A stretch of DNA of 64,000 nucleotides from Pseudotamlana agarivorans. Lineage in GTDB: Bacteria; Bacteroidota; Bacteroidia; Flavobacteriales; Flavobacteriaceae. Under the pieces are notes generated by a model. It did not search any database, was not told the DNA's origin, and saw nothing but the letters and a program-made list of their open reading frames with translations. Location of the stretch: positions 62,001-126,000 of the forward strand of contig NZ_LXEI01000014.1 in NCBI RefSeq assembly GCF_001642835.1. Reading direction: 5' to 3'. Below are positions 9,062 through 16,929 of the stretch, in pieces. Made by a program: the position numbers and the translations under genes. Position 1 is the first letter of the stretch; every line of letters starts with the position of its first letter.

Positions 9062-10075
9062 ATGCAAGATAAAAATATCGCCTACTCCATATTAGAACTC
9101 GCTATAGTATCCAAAGGCAGCACTTTAGCCGAAACTTTCGAGCATTCATTAGCTTTAGCACAAACAGCCGAAAAAGCAGGATACAAGCGCTTTTGGCTCG
9201 CCGAGCACCATAATTCTGATGCCATTGGCAGTAGTGCGTCATCCATTTTAATCGGTAAAATTGCTGAAGGCACGCAACACATACGCGTTGGTTCCGGTGG
9301 TATTATGTTACCCAACCACTCCCCTCTAATCATTGCTGAGCAATTTGGAACCTTAGGTATTTTGTACCCAGACCGCATTGACTTAGGCCTAGGGCGTGCC
9401 CCGGGAACAGATAGAGAAACGGCGAATGCCATTCGGTCGGACTTTTATCAAGCCGCTTTATCATTTCCTGAAGAAGTTCAAAAATTACAAGATTATTTTT
9501 CACCTTATAGTGCGTCTAAAAATGTACGCGCCAATGTTGCCGAAGGCATTAACGTTCCGTTATATATCTTAGGCTCTAGTCATGACAGCGCACATTTAGC
9601 AGCAAAAAAAGGCCTGCCTTATGCCTTTGCTAGCCACTTTGCTACGCCCCTACTTTATAGTGCCCTTGATGTTTATCGTAAGGAATTTAAGCCATCAGAT
9701 GCTTTACAACAACCCTATACCTTGGCTGGGGTTAACATTATAATCGCCGATACCGATGAAGAAGCAGAACGCATTTCTACGTCACTCTATAAAATGATTA
9801 TCAATTTAATTACAGGAAAACGTAATTATATGCAACCACCTTCTGATATGACCGAAGAACTTCGCAGTATGAGTAATCACCCCACCGTTCAACAAATGCT
9901 TAAGTATACTTTTATAGGGAGTAAAGCTACCGTTAAAAATAAAGTAAAAGCCTTTATTGCAGAAACACAAATAGACGAACTTATTGCCGTTTCTCATATT
10001 TATGATCATCAAGATCGCATAAAATCTTATGTTTTATTTGCTGAAATCATAAATGAAATAAATGATGCAAAATAA
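9062..10075 (+). CDS. Luciferase-like (LLM class) flavin monooxygenase
   Basis: A 337-residue TIM-barrel protein of the bacterial luciferase-like superfamily, MsnO8/YhbW subgroup. Diagnostic segments are RFWLAEHHNSDAIGSSA (around 43-59), IRVGSGGIMLPNHSPLIIAEQFGTL and RIDLGLGRAPGTD. Members use FMNH2 or F420 to oxidise small organic substrates; FMN is more likely in this phylum. A GIN-VPLYILGSSHDSA block in the middle matches the subgroup. It stands alone between the export operon and tRNA-Ser. The substrate is not predictable. Confidence 0.9.
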   Translation: MQDKNIAYSILELAIVSKGSTLAETFEHSLALAQTAEKAGYKRFWLAEHHNSDAIGSSASSILIGKIAEGTQHIRVGSGGIMLPNHSPLIIAEQFGTLGILYPDRIDLGLGRAPGTDRETANAIRSDFYQAALSFPEEVQKLQDYFSPYSASKNVRANVAEGINVPLYILGSSHDSAHLAAKKGLPYAFASHFATPLLYSALDVYRKEFKPSDALQQPYTLAGVNIIIADTDEEAERISTSLYKMIINLITGKRNYMQPPSDMTEELRSMSNHPTVQQMLKYTFIGSKATVKNKVKAFIAETQIDELIAVSHIYDHQDRIKSYVLFAEIINEINDAK

Positions 10076-10220
10076 CAAAGGTTTACAGCTGATGTTTCGA
10101 AAAGACAAGGCTTAGCGTTTTAATTTTAATCTATCACTGCAAAATTACATAAGAACAACCTTTTCTATGCTCAACCTAAAAAGCTGAATGAAAGAAGTGA
10201 AACATTTTAAAACTTATTAC

Positions 10221-10260
10221 AAAAAAAGAAACCCCATAAACATGATGTTTACGGGATTTT
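10221..10260 (-). terminator. Terminator after tRNA-Ser
   Basis: Read on the minus strand, CCCGTAAAC ... GTTTATGGGG forms a stem with one G-U pair, followed by TTTCTTTTTTT. It lies directly after the 3' end of the tRNA gene. Confidence 0.85.
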
Positions 10261-10263
10261 TTG

Positions 10264-10348
10264 CGGAGAAAGAGGGATTCGAACCCCCGGAGGTGTGACC
10301 CTCAACAGTTTTCAAGACTGCCGCATTCGACCACTCTGCCATTTCTCC
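10264..10348 (-). tRNA. tRNA-Ser (anticodon UGA)
   Basis: The minus-strand sequence folds as a class II tRNA. The acceptor stem is GGAGAAA/TTTCTCC. The anticodon arm CAGTCT-TGA-AAACTG carries anticodon TGA, there is a long variable arm, and the T-arm is GGGGGTTCGAATCCCTC. The discriminator base is G (from C10264), and the CCA end is not encoded. The length of 85 nt suits serine tRNA. Confidence 0.96.
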
Positions 10349-10506
10349 TGAGTGCCTCATCAGGTATTCCCTGAATGCGGGTGCAAATATAGAAACCTTT
10401 TTCAAATCTGTCAAACAAAAAATCATTTTTTTTAAAAATATTGATTCAGGCGCGAACTCACTTGTATTTTTTCGCTTTAATATGGTAAAATGCCATGTGC
10501 ATATCT

Positions 10507-10514
10507 TATTTTTG
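10507..10514 (+). promoter_or_regulatory. -7 promoter box upstream of nitroreductase
   Basis: TATTTTTG matches TAnnTTTG exactly and ends 19 nt before the ATG. A -33 TTG at normal spacing is not evident. Confidence 0.45.
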
Positions 10515-10533
10515 CTCAAATTATTAAGCCAAA

Positions 10534-11163
10534 ATGGATACGATAAAGCAGCTACAATGGCGATATGCTACCAAAAAATTTAATACAGAAAAAAAGCTTT
10601 CCGAAGAAAAATTAAACCTCATTAAGCAAGCTTTCAACCTAACAGCAACATCTTATGGGTTGCAAACCATTAAACTGGTGGTTGTAAAAGACCCAGAAAC
10701 ACGCCAATCACTTGTAAAAGCCTCTTTCAATCAAAAACAAGTCGTAGATGCGTCACATTTACTCGTAATCTGTGTGCAAACAGATATTACTAGCACCGAT
10801 ATCGATAATTATTACAAAAATATCAAAGGCATTCGCCAAACCTCCGAAACCATTTTAAAACCTTATCGCGAGGATTTGGTCAATATGATGTCCAATAAAA
10901 CCATAGATCAACGTCTGCAATGGTCGGCCAACCAAGCCTACATCGCCCTAGGAAATTTAATGACGGTATGCGCCATGGAAGGCATCGATTCTTGCCCTAT
11001 GGAAGGTTTCATACCTCAAGAATACGATCGTATTTTAGACCTCGAAAAACAAGGTTTAAAATCGGTTTTACTGTTACCTATTGGCTATCGCGCCGACGAC
11101 GATATGTTTTCAACTTTTAAAAAAGTAAGACGCCCATTAAGCGAGGCGATTATAGAATTATAA
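10534..11163 (+). CDS. NAD(P)H-dependent nitroreductase (NfsB-like)
   Basis: A 209-residue flavoprotein of the nitroreductase family. The N-terminal RYATKKFNTEKKLSEEKL binds the FMN phosphate through the R-x2-T/S-K pattern. The later motif QWSANQAYIALGNLMTVCAMEGIDSCPMEGF is the conserved NfsB/YfkO-type core. The C-terminus (FKKVRRPLSEAIIEL) carries the usual K-x-R flavin contact. Enzymes of this type reduce nitroaromatics, quinones or dihydropteridines; the physiological substrate is unknown. It is preceded by its own -7 box and appears monocistronic. Confidence 0.93.
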   Translation: MDTIKQLQWRYATKKFNTEKKLSEEKLNLIKQAFNLTATSYGLQTIKLVVVKDPETRQSLVKASFNQKQVVDASHLLVICVQTDITSTDIDNYYKNIKGIRQTSETILKPYREDLVNMMSNKTIDQRLQWSANQAYIALGNLMTVCAMEGIDSCPMEGFIPQEYDRILDLEKQGLKSVLLLPIGYRADDDMFSTFKKVRRPLSEAIIEL

Positions 11164-11168
11164 ATGAT

Positions 11169-11292
11169 TAGGGCGTTACCACAAGGGTCGGGCTCTCGGC
11201 CGTCGCTTTTTTGTATGTCATACCTACCTATCGGCAGGCAGGCCACACAAAAAGAGCTCCAACAAGGCCTCCATCCCTAACGCAGCGCACCG
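11169..11292 (+). repeat. Intergenic repeat-like sequence
   Basis: The gap between the nitroreductase and the aminotransferase is unusually GC-rich for this window. It contains a C/G-rich imperfect palindrome (11223-11242, CCTACCTATCGGCAGGCAGG) and flanking text (GGGTCGGGCTCTCGGCCG, CCATCCCTAACGC). I recall similar text as dispersed intergenic sequence in flavobacterial genomes. The family assignment is from memory and unverified; no open frame is supported. Confidence 0.45.
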
Positions 11293-11329
11293 TACCTTAG
11301 AAACAAACCTTTAAGAATTAAATAAAATT

Positions 11330-12520
11330 ATGCCAGGATTCGAATTATTTGGAGATTTAGAACGAAAAGAAGTAAACGATGTATTAGACAATGGCGTGCT
11401 CATGCGTTACGGATTCGACGGCATGCGTAATGGCCATTGGAAAGCTAAGGAACTAGAAAGCGCTTTACAAACGACACTTCAAACCAATCACGTACAACTT
11501 GTTTCCAGCGGAACGGCAGCCTTATCAGTAGCATTAGCTTCTGCCGGCATAGGCGCTGGCGATGAGGTTATTTTACCAACCTTTACTTTTGTGGCAAGTT
11601 TCGAAGCCGTGATGCAAGTTGGAGCAACACCAGTACTTGTAGATATCGATGACACATTAGGCCTCGATCCCGAAGCCATACAAAAAGCACTTACCCCAAA
11701 TACAAAATGTATTATGGTAGTACAAATGTGTGGTGGTATGGCTGATATGCAAGCCATTCTAGATATCTGTAAAACGAATAACCTTTTACTTATAGAGGAT
11801 GCCTGCCAAGCTATTGGAGCCACGTTCAATAATAAACCATTGGGAAGTATTGGCGATTTAGGGTGTTTTTCATTCGATTTTGTAAAAACCATTACTTGTG
11901 GTGAAGGTGGAGCCGTGATTACTAATAATGAATACTATTATGTAAATGCCGATCATTATAGCGATCATGGTCACGATCATGTTGGAAATGATAGAGGCGC
12001 CGAAACACATCCGTTTTTAGGTTACAATTATAGAATTTCAGAGCTTCATGCCGCTGTAGGTTTGGCTCAAGTTAAACGCCTTCCTGAAATTTTAAATATT
12101 CAAGAACGACACTTCAACATCATAAAAGAATCTTTAAAAAGCGTTTCCGGACTTACCTTCCGAACGGTACCGCAAGGTGGTGTAGAAAACTATTCTTTTT
12201 TAAGTTTCTTCTTAAAAGACTTGGAAACCACGCAAAAGGCGATGACTTTATTTAAAGAAAATGGCATTGATGGATGTTTCCATTATTTCGATAATAACTG
12301 GCATTATGTGAGAAGATGGCAGCATTTAACACAACAGAAATCATTGTTCCCGTTATCTCAAGAAATTAAAAATGGCTTACAAGATTTAGAAAATAAAACT
12401 TTCGAAGCTTCCGATGCGATTATAGCACGTAATATTTCCTGCTTAATTAAATTGTCATGGACTGAGGATGAAGTTAAAGCGCGTGCCCAAAAAATGGCCG
12501 AACTTTTAGGGAGTCTATAG
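11330..12520 (+). CDS. DegT/DnrJ/EryC1/StrS aminotransferase, KdnA-like
   Basis: A 396-residue PLP-dependent sugar aminotransferase. The PLP lysine is K186 in SFDFVKTITCGEGG, the cofactor-contacting Asp is in IEDACQAIG (D157), and the substrate loop is FLGYNYRISELHAAVGLAQ. The opening (MPGFELFGDLERKEV) and YGFDGMRNGHW segment resemble KdnA. KdnA makes 8-amino-3,8-dideoxy-manno-octulosonate (Kdo8N) for lipopolysaccharide in Shewanella. The partner oxidase kdnB is not adjacent. If the call is right, the lipid A-core linker sugar of this organism is the 8-amino form. Otherwise it is another nucleotide- or free-sugar transaminase. Confidence 0.72.
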   Translation: MPGFELFGDLERKEVNDVLDNGVLMRYGFDGMRNGHWKAKELESALQTTLQTNHVQLVSSGTAALSVALASAGIGAGDEVILPTFTFVASFEAVMQVGATPVLVDIDDTLGLDPEAIQKALTPNTKCIMVVQMCGGMADMQAILDICKTNNLLLIEDACQAIGATFNNKPLGSIGDLGCFSFDFVKTITCGEGGAVITNNEYYYVNADHYSDHGHDHVGNDRGAETHPFLGYNYRISELHAAVGLAQVKRLPEILNIQERHFNIIKESLKSVSGLTFRTVPQGGVENYSFLSFFLKDLETTQKAMTLFKENGIDGCFHYFDNNWHYVRRWQHLTQQKSLFPLSQEIKNGLQDLENKTFEASDAIIARNISCLIKLSWTEDEVKARAQKMAELLGSL

Positions 12521-12573
12521 TATTGTAAAACAAAATATTGAGGCTTTTCAAAAAGTCTTTTAATATTGTATTT

Positions 12574-12598
12574 GTCAGGTTGAGCCTGTCGAAACCCT
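12574..12598. repeat. Short intergenic repeat-like motif
   Basis: GTCAGGTTGAGCCTGTCGAAACCCT belongs to the 'TTGAGC..TGTCGAAA' type of short dispersed motif often seen between genes in environmental bacteria. It lies at the left edge of the accessory island. Only one copy is evident in the window. Confidence 0.4.
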
Positions 12599-12655
12599 TA
12601 TGTTGTATACAATTAAAGAATAATATTATCAAAACAACGAACTAAAACAAAAAAT

Positions 12656-12955
12656 ATGATTTCAAGAGTAAAAGTTGATGGAAATTATCTCGAAACAATA
12701 GACGAAAAAGGTAAACGAATTAAAAGGTCATACAACAATGGCGATTTTTTAGGAAACTCATCTGAAATAGTTGTCGTTCAAGATGGAAATTATCTTGAAG
12801 TATTTGATGAAGATTTAAAAAGAATTTCAAGAACTTATCAGAAAATAGATAGATTTTTAGGTGCTTCGGGAACGACTTTTTCTGTTCAAGTTGGAAATTA
12901 TGCAGAAACTTATGATGAAAAGGGTAAGAGAATTAGTCGCCAATACTCAAAATAG
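12656..12955 (+). CDS. Small three-repeat protein, first gene of the KAP island
   Basis: A 99-residue soluble protein made almost wholly of three imperfect repeats of about 35 residues. Each follows the pattern [DV]-GNY-x-E-[TV]-x-DE-x-x-KRI-[KS]-R-x-Y and starts near residues 8, 43 and 78. The first two repeats are followed by a F-L-G linker. The pattern looks like short beta-hairpin repeats, and no catalytic residues are evident. I do not recognise a named family. The stop codon is 2 nt before the KAP NTPase ATG, so the two are probably cotranslated. A role as a sensor or binding partner for the NTPase is a guess from position only. Confidence 0.7.
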   Translation: MISRVKVDGNYLETIDEKGKRIKRSYNNGDFLGNSSEIVVVQDGNYLEVFDEDLKRISRTYQKIDRFLGASGTTFSVQVGNYAETYDEKGKRISRQYSK

Positions 12956-12957
12956 TT

Positions 12958-14859
12958 ATGATAAAATCAAGCATTACAGATAGTCCAAGAAACCTATCAA
13001 ATGGAGAATTAGATAATTTTGGAATTGAACCTTTTGAGAACGGACTCACCAAATTCATAAACCTTACTAATACACCAATTACAATAGCACTTCAAGGAGA
13101 ATGGGGAAGCGGAAAAACCTCATTAATGAATAGTTTGAAAAAGAATTTAAGTGATAGTAATGATTCAAAATATTTTTCGATTTGGCTAAATACTTGGGAA
13201 TATGCTTTAATGAAAGATGCGTCTTCTACCTTAATTGACATAATTTCTAAACTAATTGATGAAGTTTCTAAAATTGCAAACGTAGAAAAGGAAAGAAAAA
13301 ACAAAATGCTTAAAAGCATCAGAAATATTGGTTTTTCAACACTAAAGGTTGCGAGTTCCTTAAATAGCATAACTAACTCTGCAATGAACGAGATTGAAAA
13401 ATCTCTAAATCAAGAAGAAGATATTACAATAAGTCAAATTAGAGATGAACTCGAACAAATCATTGAAAAATGTATTCAAGATAAAAACAAACAAGGTATT
13501 ATTTTCTTTATTGATGATTTGGACAGAATTGACCCACCAGTTGCAGTTCAACTTTTAGAGCTTTTAAAAAATATATTTACACTAAAAAATTGTGTTTTTG
13601 TTTTAGCAATAGATTATGACGTTGTAATAAAAGGATTAGAACCAAAATTTGGTAAATTATCAGAATTAAACGAAAGAGAATTTAGGTCTTTTTTCGATAA
13701 AATAATTCAAGTTCCTTTTTCTATGCCAGTTTCTAGGTATGAAACTGATAAATTTTTAAAAGAAAGTTTATTGTCAACTAACTACATTAATGAAGAAAAT
13801 GCAAGTAACGTTGAGTTAATTGCAAAATTTTCGGAAATTTCAAATTTATCAGTTGGAAAAAACCCAAGAGCTTTGAAAAGGTTAATGAACTCCCTTTCAT
13901 TAATTAGCTGTATAAATTCAACTAAAGTACTAACAGAAGAAAATGACCAGCTAAATAATGAATTAGAATTATTAGTAAACTTTGCTTTAGTAAGTATTCA
14001 GATTGCTTATCCTCCAGTTTACAGACTTTTATCACTTCATTCTGGCTTTGACAAATGGAACGAAAGTGTTGCGTTACAAATGAATTTAAAAGAGCTTGAC
14101 CAACAAAGCATTGACAAATTAAATCAATCGGAAGAGTTTGATGAAGAATGGGAGAAAATTTTATTTCGTCTATGCGAGAATGACCATTATTTAAAAAAAC
14201 GAGCTTTAAATATTTCAAGACTGTTAAATAGTTTAAAAAAATCAATAACGGAAAAAGAAGAAGAGATTGAAGATATTATTGGAGCAGTAATCTCTCTTTC
14301 ATCTGTTACAAATCTTGAAGCGTTTGACAAGCCTGTTGTAGATTACCACAAAGGTTGGTTATTAAAAGAAATAAGGAATAGACTTTTTCCAGTTTTAAAG
14401 AAAAAAATACCAAATGCTAACGACATAAAACAGATTGGTACGAGAATACAAAGTAACTTTAAATTCTACATAAACAAGGGCGTTAACTTTCATATGAGTT
14501 CTTATCCAAAGGATGGGAAAATAAATCTATATATTAACACAAACGTTTGGTACGGAAATGATATTAATGATTTCAGAAAAGATTTAGAAAACAACAATTT
14601 ACTTGCTGAATTTGAATCAATAAAAAATGAATTCGATACATACTCTAAAACAAGCAGTGATTTTATAACACAAAATTTATTTGATTTAGGAAATTGGAAA
14701 AATCACTATTATATTAATTTTCATAGCGACTTAATTCTGTCTAAACCAGAAGATTTTTTCACAGAAGAAACCATCGAAAAAATTAGTGATCATATTATTA
14801 AATTAAAGGAGTTTAGAACTAAAGTGCTGGTAATATCAAATAAAAGGAATAATAAATGA
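12958..14859 (+). CDS. KAP family P-loop NTPase
   Basis: A 633-residue protein. Walker A is GEWGSGKTS (47-55). Walker B is IIFFIDDLDRIDPP (181-194), the FIDDLDR form characteristic of KAP NTPases. A segment of about 85-175, rich in Lys, Glu and Ile, is inserted between them, as in other KAP proteins. KNPRALKRLMNSL near 300 is the usual sensor-like block. The C-terminal half (about 330-633) has no domain I recognise. Known KAP members include the phage T7 exclusion protein PifA and eukaryotic KIDINS220; many are patchily distributed and linked to mobile DNA. The stop codon overlaps the next start (ATGA). Codon use is notably AT-rich, which suggests transfer. Confidence 0.9.
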   Translation: MIKSSITDSPRNLSNGELDNFGIEPFENGLTKFINLTNTPITIALQGEWGSGKTSLMNSLKKNLSDSNDSKYFSIWLNTWEYALMKDASSTLIDIISKLIDEVSKIANVEKERKNKMLKSIRNIGFSTLKVASSLNSITNSAMNEIEKSLNQEEDITISQIRDELEQIIEKCIQDKNKQGIIFFIDDLDRIDPPVAVQLLELLKNIFTLKNCVFVLAIDYDVVIKGLEPKFGKLSELNEREFRSFFDKIIQVPFSMPVSRYETDKFLKESLLSTNYINEENASNVELIAKFSEISNLSVGKNPRALKRLMNSLSLISCINSTKVLTEENDQLNNELELLVNFALVSIQIAYPPVYRLLSLHSGFDKWNESVALQMNLKELDQQSIDKLNQSEEFDEEWEKILFRLCENDHYLKKRALNISRLLNSLKKSITEKEEEIEDIIGAVISLSSVTNLEAFDKPVVDYHKGWLLKEIRNRLFPVLKKKIPNANDIKQIGTRIQSNFKFYINKGVNFHMSSYPKDGKINLYINTNVWYGNDINDFRKDLENNNLLAEFESIKNEFDTYSKTSSDFITQNLFDLGNWKNHYYINFHSDLILSKPEDFFTEETIEKISDHIIKLKEFRTKVLVISNKRNNK

Positions 14860-15359
14860 TAAATTCTTTTGCAGCCATAGATTTTGAAAAAGCAACAAGA
14901 CATCATGTTTGCTCTGTTGGAATAGTAACTGTAGAAAATGGAGAAATTATTGATGAATATCACGCATTAATAAAACCACCTAACAACGAGTATAATTGGC
15001 ATAATGTCCAAGTTCACGGAATAACCGAAAATGACACTTTAAGCGTTCCGTTTTTTCCCGAAATATTTCCTGAAATAAAAAAACGTATTTATGGTAAAAC
15101 ACTAGTTGCACACAATGAAAGTTTTGATTGAAGTGTTTTATTTAAAACAATGCAAGATTATAATATCGCATATTCAGAGTTAAATATTTCAACTAAATGG
15201 GAATGTACTTTAAAAATATATAGAGCAAAAGGATATAATTCAGCAAGGTTAAATTCTTGTTGTGAAGTTCATAACATAGAATTAAAACATCACGAAGCAT
15301 TATCTGACGCTCGTGCTTGTGCTTAACTTTTTCTAATTGCTCAACAAAACATAATATAA
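14856..15359 (+). pseudogene. DEDDh 3'-5' exonuclease (DnaQ-like) with two in-frame stops
   Basis: One reading frame encodes a complete DnaQ-fold exonuclease. Motif ExoI is AAIDFEKA (D9, E11), ExoII is VAHNESFD (D91) and ExoIIIe is HHEALSDA (H146-x4-D151). The frame is broken by TGA at 15129-15131 (codon 92, where relatives often have Arg, so CGA to TGA is likely). It is broken again by TAA at 15324-15326 (codon 157, probably AAA to TAA). Without them it would end at 15357-15359, overlapping the next ATG by one base. Its ATG overlaps the KAP stop codon. The frame and all motifs survive, so inactivation looks recent. The first 91 codons alone lack the third motif and should be inactive. Confidence 0.85.
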
Positions 15360-16672
15360 TGAACAGTCATTTAAATATCTTCAAATCCTACACGAATACT
15401 AACCGTACTTACCAATTAGAAAATGATTTAACAAGAGCTTTAGCAATATCACTTCAAGAAGATTCTCTGTTTTTTCATGAAGTTTTTAAAGAAATATTAA
15501 AAGGCACGAATTTTTATAATCAGCTTTTTGAATCATTAGAAAGTGAAACTAATGTCAATATAAATATTCAAAAAAGAGCAAGTCAAATATCTAACTTTGA
15601 CCATGTTTTCGCTATTTCCTTAAGTGAATCTGAAATTTCTGATTTTTGGGAACAAAATTATAATAAGAATTATGACCCAATTTGTGATTTAGTAATTCAT
15701 ATTAACAATATCGTACTTGTTTTTGAGGCAAAACGAGATAATGTTAACTGTACTGCTCAACTTTATAACCAAATACTAAATATTACAAATACAGAAAACG
15801 AACCACAAGAATTCAATAAAGCAAACTATGGAAAAGTAATTACACCATTTGATTTTAATTGGCCAAGACTTATGGCAATTGCTGTTAAAGTTTCGAGCTT
15901 TGAAAAAACTATGAATAGTCAGAATAGATTTTTATCTGACTTTATATCTTTAGTAAAACAACATAATTTCAGATGGCTACCAGAACCTTCAATATCTGCT
16001 CTACAACCGACAAATAAACATGCAATTTTAAGAAGACTTGAATCAACAATTGAGGAAGTTGCGAAAACTACGGAAATAAGTAAATTAAATTACAATGATA
16101 GACTAGGTCTTGAATTTTACAGAAATTGGGCAAAAGAAATTCTTTTCAGCATTAATGATAAGGGTAATTTAGGTGTTAGCATATATCCAGGAAATACAAA
16201 AGGTCAAGGATATAGTCTTTTTGAAAATAATCCAAAATTTAGTGAAAAGCTAAATATTTTAGGAAATGAATACAAAACTAAATACAGCTATCACGTTAAA
16301 TTAACGAGTTTTCAAAAATATTTTCAAGGACTTTGGTTTTCAGAAACGGATTTAAAAAAACCACTTTACACAAAAGAGAATTTCAATAAATATACTGGAC
16401 GCAAAAAAAGAGGGCATCAATGGGAACAATTATCATCATTATTGGATGAAAGTCTAAATTATGATTGGAAAAAACAATGCGATTGGGAAAATTCCGTAAT
16501 AGGTTCAGGCAAAAATCAATTTGACATTTCATTCGGATATGAAGTTCATATTGAGATTCCATTCCAAAAGCTAAAAGAATTAGACCAAAAACAATCTGAA
16601 TTGAATAATTTGATAAATTTAATAAAGGAAATACATAAAAGTTTCAGTAATGAATTATTATTGAGGAACTAA
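15359..16672 (+). CDS. PD-(D/E)XK nuclease-like protein of the KAP island
   Basis: A 437-residue soluble protein from the ATG at 15359; the frame opens earlier, but this ATG overlaps the exonuclease frame's TAA, a typical coupling arrangement. D110 in YDPICDLVI, followed 13 residues later by E123-x-K125 in LVFEAKR, is a canonical PD-(D/E)XK active site. It is preceded by a helical block (ENDLTRALAISLQED) like the first helix of that fold. The remaining ~300 residues carry no motif I know. It is the last gene of the four-gene run and is followed by non-coding structured DNA. It is probably a nuclease effector; its target is unknown. Confidence 0.72.
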   Translation: MNSHLNIFKSYTNTNRTYQLENDLTRALAISLQEDSLFFHEVFKEILKGTNFYNQLFESLESETNVNINIQKRASQISNFDHVFAISLSESEISDFWEQNYNKNYDPICDLVIHINNIVLVFEAKRDNVNCTAQLYNQILNITNTENEPQEFNKANYGKVITPFDFNWPRLMAIAVKVSSFEKTMNSQNRFLSDFISLVKQHNFRWLPEPSISALQPTNKHAILRRLESTIEEVAKTTEISKLNYNDRLGLEFYRNWAKEILFSINDKGNLGVSIYPGNTKGQGYSLFENNPKFSEKLNILGNEYKTKYSYHVKLTSFQKYFQGLWFSETDLKKPLYTKENFNKYTGRKKRGHQWEQLSSLLDESLNYDWKKQCDWENSVIGSGKNQFDISFGYEVHIEIPFQKLKELDQKQSELNNLINLIKEIHKSFSNELLLRN

Positions 16673-16848
16673 AGCAACTGCACACAACAATGCATATCCA
16701 TGATAGTTAGTCAGTTGCTTAATCGGAAGTTCAGACATGTTTGCGAAGTCCGCCAAATTTTTTAATTGGCTTATTGAAAAGAAAAGGTAATAAAAAAATT
16801 CGGCTCGTGCTTAATCGAAAAATATCGCTAATTTAAACGCTACGAGCC
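16672..16848. other. Structured non-coding block after the island
   Basis: The 257-nt gap between the nuclease-like gene and the APC permease holds three stem-loops. AAGCAACTG/CAGTTGCTT lies at 16672-16680 and 16712-16720, perfect with a 31-nt loop. GCCAA/TTGGC is at 16752-16770. GGCTCGT/ACGAGCC is at 16802-16808 and 16842-16848, also perfect. Text such as GCTACGAGCCATATACAA resembles sequences I recall downstream of accessory genes in other Bacteroidota. That suggests a recurring boundary or recombination element, but it is unverified. Confidence 0.5.
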
Positions 16849-16929
16849 ATATACAAGACCGGCAAATACCTACTTTAAGCTCAATACGACAATAATTATA
16901 ACTTTTTCAAACCGCCTTTTTCTTAAAAA

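Noticed and set aside
10217-10519. Minus-strand 100-codon frame
   Set aside because: It translates through tRNA-Ser(UGA) (residues EMAEWSNAAVLKTVEG...), so it is an artefact of the tRNA gene.
15129-15131. TGA in the exonuclease frame as recoded selenocysteine or programmed readthrough
   Set aside because: The family has Arg-like residues there, no selenocysteine element is visible, and a second, different stop (TAA) follows downstream, so decay is simpler.
12521-16929. KAP island as an integrated prophage or insertion sequence
   Set aside because: No integrase, transposase, structural phage gene or flanking terminal repeats were found; only the accessory genes and structured DNA are seen.
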